Origin: Notolepis coatsorum
Taxonomy: Eukaryota > Chordata > Actinopteri > Aulopiformes > Paralepididae
Direction of reading: 5' to 3'
Assembly: GCA_963971535.1 (NCBI GenBank)
Contig: OZ020594.1
Location: forward strand, 114,472,418 to 114,536,417
Length of the DNA stretch: 64,000 nt
The notes below the pieces were generated by a model, which saw only the letters and a program-made list of their open reading frames with translations, ran no database searches and had not been told where the DNA came from. Shown piece by piece: positions 57,334 through 64,000 of this stretch (its first letter is position 1; the number at the start of each line of letters is the position of its first letter). The position numbers and the translations under genes are program-made.

Positions 57334-60258
57334 TCATGATTCGGTCGTCTGATCGGCCTCTTGAATGTCAATTTTCTTTATGTGTCCCGCTGTGATTAGC
57401 TTGTCAATCTCAGCGCGGTACACAGTGGCTTGAGCGGGGTCTCTGGCTAGGCGCCGCTCGGTGTTCAGTAGATATCGCTCCGTCGCTTCTTTTGAGGCGT
57501 GGAAGGTGGGCATACCCTCTCGCCTCAAGAGTGGAGTTGCGTATCTCATCACTCCATTGACCTCGACTCTCTTTGTCCCCTGCTCGAGGAGGGCTATGGC
57601 ATAAATGTCTTCCTTGGAACGAATGTGTTTCTTTTCGTTCTTAAAGGGCATTGTCTCTAGTGTCCATAGCCTCTCGACGTGCTGTAAGAGGGTGGTGTCT
57701 TCTTCTGTCACTCTGGAGTGGAGGCAGCGAGTGGCTGCTGGTCGGTTGGGAGACCTGGAGAGGGGGCCTTGTAGTGTCCATCCTAGGCGGGTCTCGACTG
57801 CTGCTGGACAGCCTCTGGGCCCAATGTGGACCCGGTCTGTTGGGACGATGAGGTGTGCGTGGTCGGATCCTATGAGCAGGGTCGGGGTGGCGCCGTCGAT
57901 GAGCGGTATAGGTAGTTGACGCAGGTGCACGTATTTTTCCATCAGCTTGGGGATGGGGTAGGTGTACCGCGACAGGCCTATATCTTGGCTGGTGAAAGCG
58001 TTAGTGATCCTATACCGCCTCTCTGGCTGCCCGCTTGCTGCGATAGTGAAGGAGACGTTTTCACCCTTTATTGTCTTCAGGTCTCTTCTTATAGTACGAA
58101 TTGTCATCGTTTCTTCGCTCCCCCGCAGACCCAGCTGGGCTGCAGCGGATGCGAGGAGGAGAGTCTTTTCTGACCCGTCGTCAAGGATGGCGTAAGTGTC
58201 CATGACCTTGTCCTCGTAGCTTAATGTCACTCGGACCACTTTCAAGAGCACTCGGGAGCTCCCGCTGCTGGCGGGGTCAATATACATGACGCTTACTCTG
58301 GTGCTGCTTGGGGGTGCAGGTTTCTTCCCGTTGCTGTCATGCAAGACGTCCAAGTGGGCTGCCATATGGCTGCGCGCACAGCGGTAACAGCGGCGGTTGG
58401 ACTTTATCCATTGACTCACCTCGTCGGCGGTCATCTTCTTGAAAGTGTCACATTGTGACAGCCAATGTTCTTTCTCGCAGTACTGCCATACAATCTTCCA
58501 CTTCTCTTTTGTCGAGGGGGTGTTGTGGTTCTTGTTCCGCGGTACTGATTCGGCTTGGTGCATGACGGTCACCAGCCTGCGGTTATCGTTGGATCTCCGA
58601 GGTCCATCTCTGGGGCTTGGTCCACTCCGCACGAATGTATCCAGTCGTAGGCTGCTGACTTCTCTCGCGAGGAAGTCGGCCAGGTCTAGGAGGGATGGCT
58701 CGGGACCGTCGGGATCACGGTGGTCTCTTTGCCGCCTGAAGCGCTCTTGTCGGGCTGGAGGAAGCTTCTCTAATATCCTTTCTACATTAGAGTTAGCATA
58801 CAGTTCGTTCCTACCCTTTTCCTTTTGGGACCCCAGCATCCCTACCAGGGATTGTACCTTGATAGAGAGGTCATCCAATGAGCGATTGTCTGTGGCTGGG
58901 GGGAGACGGTCAATATTCCTTATCTCTTGTATCACGTAGTCCCATATGCGTCCATAACGCTGGTCGAGGGCTACTAGAGCCGCGGTGTATGGGGTACTTG
59001 AGTTGGAATATGCCAGCGCTATATTATGCGCTCTGGGCACCTTCAGGTGCTTGAGGAGGATAGCATATTTGTACGACTCATCAGGGACGTCGGACATCAT
59101 AGTCTCTAAGCACATCCGTAATTCCGTGTACTGTGCTCTGTCCTCGTGTGTAAAATCCGGGAACGTCGGTGTGCCAAGGTACGATGCCATGGATGGCTGG
59201 CACATCGGTGAGCGTTGGGGGAGAGGCCTCCTGGGCGAGTCTCCCCGTACGTGTCGTCGTGGGCTGGTACTTGGTGGGTACCAAAGCCCGGGTACCCAGG
59301 TGCTGTTCCTCGGGGCTGGCTGTGCGTCAAACTCACCCTTGAGTTGAGTCGGGGGTCTGTAACGCAGGGCCTCGGGGGCAAAGTCTGGGCTGTACTGGAC
59401 CTCCTGGTCCTGTGGAGTACGATGCTGCTGGTGGGCTTGACCTTCCTCCTCTTCCTCTTCCTCTTCCTCTGCTAGGTCTTCTAGATCTTGAAGTCGTCTA
59501 TTCAGTCTCTCGGCGGCATAGGCCGGTTCTTCCCGGTTGCTGGGTCTCGCATGGACCGGTCGTGGAGGGGGTTCGGAGACGTGGATAGGCTCTTTCTGTT
59601 GGCCGGGCTCCGGGTCGCTTGGTCGGGTAGGGGAAGGTGCCCTAGACCCTTGTCTTGACGATGCCCTGGAGCTCCATGCGGAGAGAGGGGGTGTCGCCCT
59701 GGCAATCAATTGCTCCATTATCTGCGCTTGTAGTCGGTCGCGCTCTGCTTCGCGCTTGATGTGAGCGAGGTCGCGCTCTGCTTCGCGCTGGGCTTGGGCA
59801 GCGTCGCGCTGTGCATTGGCGGCGTCGCGCTGTGCATCGGCGGCGGCGCGCTGGGCATCGGCGCGGTCTCTTTCAATATTCACTTCCGTCTTGAGGCGTC
59901 TGGTCTCCAGGCGTATGCGGTCGTCTTCACTCCTTTGCTGCGCCTGGAAGCGCTCTCGCTGGGTTGCAGAGTGTTCGCGTTCACTAAGGGCTTGCGCTTG
60001 GAGTTGCGCGTGAAGGCGCTCTCTTTGGTCTGCAGATTGTTCGCGCTCACTCAGTTGTTGAGCCTGCAGGCGTTCTCTTTCCATGGTAGAGTGTTCGCGC
60101 TCACTTAGCTGTTGCGCCCGGAGGCACTCTTGTTCAATGGAAGAATGTTCGCGCTCGCTAAGCGTCTGTGCTTGGAGTCGATCGCGTTCAGTGGAGGCTG
60201 CCAGGGTGGCGATGAATGCCTGCGCCAGCATCTTGTCCGCCTCGCTGGGGGAAGACAC
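57334..60258 (-). pseudogene. BEL gag and protease
   Basis: 974 codons. Residues 1-190 are a coiled coil with repeated LQAQxLSEREHS and DAQRDAA heptads. A Pro/Arg-rich part with an E9 run follows, then the DUF1759-like capsid (FPDFTHEDRAQYTELRMCLE, about 365-520). Cys/His knuckles (YCEKEHWLSQC, RCYRCARSHMAAHLD) lie at about 590-635, and the retropepsin-like DUF1758 with AILDDGSEKTLL near 690. It ends in the first RT residues at TGA 57334-57336. The next codons in the same frame are the usual RT start (VPHH), so the TGA replaces a conserved Trp codon: one nonsense change. Confidence 0.85.
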
Positions 60259-60692
60259 TTCTGTGATCGGCTTCTGACAGTGCTCGTTGGAGATCCGTTC
60301 TCCTGGCGCGCTCCGAGGAGGTCTATCTCCTGGGCGCGCTTCTCTTCTGGTAGTGGGTCGGGTTCCGTCCCTGGAGCGCTTTCGTTATCCTGGAGCTCTC
60401 CGGGGACCGTCCCGTTGACGTTGTCGGGGGGTATAGTCATGTCATGTCCCTCCTGGTCCCTCCCGTGAGCTTGGTCAGTTACGTTAGAACCCACTAGGGT
60501 CTCTACTGGCAAGGTCGCCTGGTCGGTAGGGTTTGACATGCTTTTACTATCCGCTTTTCCCGCATTTAACGTCTGTATAAAGCTAGGTATTAGACTGGCA
60601 GCGTAGTCCTCTAAGTAAGGAGGTGGCTGACGTCTGCGCTGCGGGCGTTCTAGCTTAGGAGAGCCGTTTGTGGAGTGTTCACCGCTGGCCAT
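60259..60692 (-). pseudogene. BEL gag N-terminus (other frame)
   Basis: The minus frame starting MASGEHSTNGSPKLERPQRR at 60692 gives a plausible BEL gag start with PPPYLEDYAASLIPSF. It must shift near 60290-60330 to enter the frame of the long ORF, which is open upstream of its first ATG (ERISNEHCQKPITEV precedes it). A small indel is inferred. The formal ORF continues to 60105 in the wrong frame. Confidence 0.6.
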
Positions 60693-60734
60693 GGTTAATA
60701 TCAATATTATATTTAGATATTACACTGATATTGA

Positions 60735-60751
60735 TCCGGCTCGAAGGACCA
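60735..60751 (-). promoter_or_regulatory. BEL primer-binding site, tRNA-Tyr type
   Basis: Minus-strand TGGTCCTTCGAGCCGGA lies two bases from the 5' LTR. It is complementary to the 3' end of eukaryotic tRNA-Tyr (...TCCGGCTCGAAGGA-CCA), which would prime minus-strand DNA synthesis. Confidence 0.75.
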
Positions 60752-60753
60752 AT

Positions 60754-62218
60754 TGTAACTGAGGGGTACAATTCCCTGACTGTATTGAGAGTATGGTATC
60801 ATTAAACCACTACTTAGTTATGTACTTTAATTACTGGCCATACAGTACACGGTATATATGGTGAACACCCACACAAGAATACGGCTTGCCTGTTTCTGTA
60901 CTTGCATATATTATAACCACCTTTACTGAAAGTTTCATTATGCATTGTGTGTTGAGTACTGACTTTTAATAATTTTTTGTTTTGCAATAATAATAAAAAA
61001 TATAAAAAAAAAAAAAATATGGCTTAACAAAGAAAGTTATATTTAGAAGTATTTATTATCAGAGCAGCAACAATAGGTTACAATATTGAGAATTATGAAT
61101 TGCGCTTATATGGCGAAGAACACTTAAGTAGGTCAAGAGCGTAAGTCCATGAGCATATTAAGATGGGTATAATTGACACCACCTGTAGCATAAGAATTAC
61201 ATAAGGCACACTCGTAGTCAGCTGGAGATACTAAGGGGGTTCCCTCCGGTTGTAAGCCAGCAGGGGAGAGGAATGGTCGGGAGCAAAATCTGGATCAACG
61301 AGGAATAAAGAGACTCCAGATACAGGAGACAGTGCAATAATCCTTTGGTCCGTAGACAAAGCAACAGCTATACTCCGGTATGCAAAACAGCATGGATGAA
61401 AGCTAACCAGCCTCTGTGGGTCCTAGAGGCGGGCTCGACGGTGCTCCTCACAGGGTAGATCCCACACAGCAGTGGGGTAGACGGTTCTCTGCTCCAGCAG
61501 CCACAGTACCAAAGCAATATAATCCAGCCGGAAAAGGCTCTGCATTCGTCGGTGTAGGTTCTACGGTGTACATATCCAACGGTTCTCGTCTAGGACTCCT
61601 CGGATGGCGGCACGAGTTTAGGCCGCCCAGTCTGGATAAGTGCACTAGCTCGGTACGACGAACCGGTGGTAATGCTGGTCACTGTAGAACGGTAGCCGCA
61701 CGATACACTATAAATAATAGACTATTACTTTACAATAGAATAAGTCGAACTCGACGATACAGCGTTAAACTCTGACACTTTAGCTATCAATTCGCACGCG
61801 GTTCTCAAGGCTCTATTTAGGGGCAAAAAGGGCCCACTTCACGGCACGTTGTATCGTGGTGAAGGCTTCAACGTTTTGGTCTAAGTGCTTCTGTATCCAC
61901 CTGCGACGTATTTATACGTAAGGTGAATAATCTAGTGCCAACCTCAGTTCTGTCTCGTATTACTGCGCAAACCTGGACATGTTGAGACATGTCTTAGCGG
62001 TAGCTTTGAACTTGCCATTGGGGGTATGGCCGTTAGCGCCTAGGGGTCGCTGTCCAATAGGAGAACGAATATTATGGTCTGGCCTGTACCTAGGTAAAGG
62101 GATATTCCGTGTATATGTACAAAGAATATACAAGGGATATCAGACGATATACAAATATTATACAATATATCTCAAGTAATAAATATATATATTCGGTTTA
62201 ATCTGACCCTTTGTAACA
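60754..62218 (-). repeat. BEL 5' LTR (right copy) with a small insertion
   Basis: 1465 bp. It matches the left copy apart from about 138 extra bases at 60888-61025. It is the 5' LTR because the primer site lies at its left (minus-downstream) edge. Confidence 0.9.
60888..61025 (+). mobile_element. Small A-tailed retroposed insertion in the BEL 5' LTR
   Basis: Absent from the other LTR. It ends in an A-rich tail (AATAATAATAAAAAATATAA, then A14) and is flanked by ATACGGCTT / ATATGGCTT, a near-perfect short duplication. Probably a truncated LINE or SINE copy made after the BEL inserted. Confidence 0.65.
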
Positions 62219-62373
62219 ACGAGGCTCCAGAATGAGGAGGCTGTGAAACCAATGATCCGATACGAGCGTCAAACTCGAAACTACATTTCCCTCAAAGCTC
62301 AGAGTATAATGCACATACCTTATTAAACTACATTTCCCTCAAAGCTCAGAGTATAATGCACATACCTTATTAA
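62219..62373. repeat. 47-bp minisatellite, left flank
   Basis: Two units with AAACTACATTTCCCTCAAAG and CTCAGAGTATAATGCACATA lie before the TTAA element. Confidence 0.75.
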
Positions 62374-63324
62374 CACTTTAATCGCCGAAGACGCTGGAAC
62401 TCGTCTTTCCCAGCCATGCTCATTCTGCCGAAGACGCCGTAACTCGTCTTTGATATCAATATTTCAAAAATCTGTGATCGAAATCATATTTATCCTCCGG
62501 GGACCTGAGATATACTGCTGAGCTCCACTCAACTCTCTAACAGTTCAAGAGCGCCATCTGGTGGCCGATCGGCAGATCGCCCAAACAGCAAACCGGAAAC
62601 AGGAAACTGGTGCTCATCCAAATTCGGTCCGACCACTCGCTATAGCTCCCGGGACTCCATCTTGACACACTGGATAATCGATCGCTCACCCTAACTCAAT
62701 AAACAACATGATTTGGACGTATATACTATTATACAACCTGGAAATGGATCGGGTATTTCGACATCCCATAATAGAAAAAAATCTGTTCCACACTCATCCC
62801 CCAACGGCGCGAGGAAGCCACGGTGAGTTTCAGCATTATTTTCTAAAGTCCTCTATACTAACTGCTCTAATGATCATGGCACCCACACTAGATGAATGAT
62901 ATAACGTTGCCCACGGAATTGTAAACGACCCCCCGCCCATCCGGTCAACATCAGATCATATGTAGTAACTTCTAGAACTACGTGCAGTTGACATTTTTTA
63001 TCTGGCACCGATCGCTATCAAACTGTATTTCATCATCAATATAATGCATTTGGGGCTATAAATCAAGTTCTGGAGAAAGCTGCAGAAAACGATAAAAACA
63101 TACTTATACTTTAGACCGTATTTTAGTATGAATATGTGAATGAAAAAGTATAACATTGCTACACCCTGAACAATAGATATAGGACATTGAATGGGCCATA
63201 ATAATGTCAATTTAGCAATACAATTTAAAAAGTTATAGCCCTGCAAAGAAGGGGAACTTCTCCATAGACAAATAGAGCTGGCGAGGAATGATAAATTATG
63301 AATTTAACCATGGCGATCAAAGTG
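62374..63324. mobile_element. piggyBac-like non-autonomous element in the 47-bp array
   Basis: TTAA at 62370-62373 and 63325-63328. The terminal repeats CACTTTAATCGCC and, reversed, CACTTTGATCGCC match at 12 of 13 positions. Inside, CGCCGAAGACGCTGGAACTC / GCCGAAGACGCCGTAACTC is a local duplication near the left end. No transposase frame is present. Confidence 0.8.
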
Positions 63325-63750
63325 TTAAACTACATTTCCCTCAAACCTCAGAGTATAAAGCACATACCTTATTAAACTACATTTCCCTCAAAGCTCAGAG
63401 TATAAAGCACATACCTTATTAAACTACATTTCCCTCAAAGCTCAGAGTATAAAGCACATACCTTATTAAACTACATTTCCCTCAAAGCTCAGAGTATAAT
63501 GCACATACCTTATTAAACTACATTTCCCTCAAAGCTCGGAGTAGAATGCACATACCTTATTAAACTACATTTCCCTCAAAGCTCAGAGTATAATGCACAT
63601 ACCTTATTAAACTACATTTCCCTCAAAGCTCGGAGTAGAATGCACATACCTTATTAAACTACATTTCCCTCAAAGCTCAGAGTATAAAGCACATACCTTA
63701 TTAAACTACATTTCCCTCAAAGCTCAGAGTATAAAGCACATACCTTATTT
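63325..63750. repeat. 47-bp minisatellite, right part, about 9 copies
   Basis: Spacing is 47 bp (for example CTACATTTCC at 63424 and 63471). Each unit boundary carries TTATTAAAC and so contains TTAA. Variants alternate TATAATGC, TATAAAGC and TAGAATGC. Confidence 0.9.
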
Positions 63751-64000
63751 TTTTTAATCCCAATTTCTCACATTACATGCACCCTGAATGTTGACGTTAT
63801 CCAGGTGAAAAGTTAACTTCATTCAAGCGAGGCATTGCAATCCTTGACATAAATCATTTGATGTATAATTAAATCAAAGGAAATGCGTTTGGGTCTGAGA
63901 GTGTGGCTGGTCTGCCGTTCTGCAGCTGGATACTATTGGTTTGCTCTGTGTGACAATAAATAAATGAATGATGATATGCAATTTAAAACCAAAACTAAGG
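63751..64000. other. No feature recognised
   Basis: AT-rich end of the window; CAATAAATAAATGAATGATG near 63955 resembles a retroposon 3' end, but nothing upstream supports it. Confidence 0.35.

Larger units (their letters stand above)
46937..62218 (-). mobile_element. BEL/Pao LTR retrotransposon, defective, with nested long-LTR element
   Basis: ACGAG flanks both ends (46932-46936 and 62219-62223). LTRs are TGTAAC...GTAACA on plus. The element reads on minus: 5' LTR 62218-60754, primer site, gag-protease, RT remnant, RNase H, integrase, 3' LTR 48250-46937. BEL/Pao is recognised from the DUF1759-like gag, the DDGS protease, the PHHxVxHN RT start and the integrase with its C-terminal module. 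Breaks: gag frameshift, nonsense at 57334-57336, RT deletion, and the insertion at 49333-56053. Confidence 0.92.

Noticed and set aside
63325-63750. CRISPR-like regular array
   Set aside because: The units are contiguous 47-bp repeats without unique spacers, in a fish genome: a minisatellite.

Overview
This window is eukaryotic and almost certainly a teleost fish. It shows L2-clade LINEs, hAT, PIF/Harbinger, piggyBac-like and Mutator-like DNA elements, a Gmr1-type gypsy element, a BEL/Pao element, tRNA-derived SINEs, a KPF-type C2H2 zinc-finger gene of the fish expanded family, and very dense microsatellites. The STR density and the Gmr1 element would fit a gadiform-like genome, but the species cannot be fixed from sequence alone. 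No ordinary host gene is clearly intact. Nearly everything can be assigned to mobile elements or tandem repeats, and many of these are nested.

Layout, left part. 1-1746 is an L2 reverse-transcriptase fragment (minus) with an open frame running off the edge. 2218-2643 is a foldback repeat. 3361-10288 is a multi-exon MULE-transposase/SWIM gene (plus), traceable over about 14 exons with matching splice phases. It carries an in-frame TGA, a probable 1-base insertion, a 12-copy 48-bp in-frame expansion inside the transposase domain, and tandemly duplicated 42-nt exons separated by CA microsatellites. 11371-12297 holds a 38-bp minisatellite split by a SINE. 12299-13737 is a frameshifted C2H2 zinc-finger exon (minus). 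14232-15612 is a LINE fragment cut by a hAT that is itself cut by a second hAT with a perfect 8-bp target duplication. 16262-18430 holds a foldback and a 59-bp minisatellite interrupted by a TTAA-flanked element.

Middle part. 18956-25237 is a nearly complete two-gene Harbinger element with a 3-bp target duplication: transposase on plus, Myb/SANT-like partner on minus. 25698-28681 is a long inverted-repeat, TTAA-flanked element with a nested hAT. 28790-30601 is a second copy of the first L2. 32250-40853 is a solo LTR (TTGG duplication) split by an L2 fragment and by a 9-bp-duplication foldback. The L2 fragment holds a 7-kb Gmr1-like LTR element whose pol order is PR-IN-RT-RH.

Right part. 41946-46260 is a long frameshifted L2 (minus) with a hAT in its 3' UTR. 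46937-62218 is a BEL/Pao element (minus, 5-bp duplication ACGAG, tRNA-Tyr-type primer site) with most of RT deleted and integrase split. The split is caused by a 6.7-kb non-coding LTR element (49333-56053, duplication CTGGG) with two apparently identical 2621-bp LTRs. 62219-63750 is a 47-bp minisatellite holding another TTAA-flanked element.

The nesting gives relative ages: solo LTR, then L2 fragment, then Gmr1; BEL, then the 2.6-kb-LTR element, which looks like the youngest insertion here. The best candidates for something undescribed are that long-LTR non-autonomous element and the MULE/SWIM gene with its in-frame minisatellite and exon duplication.
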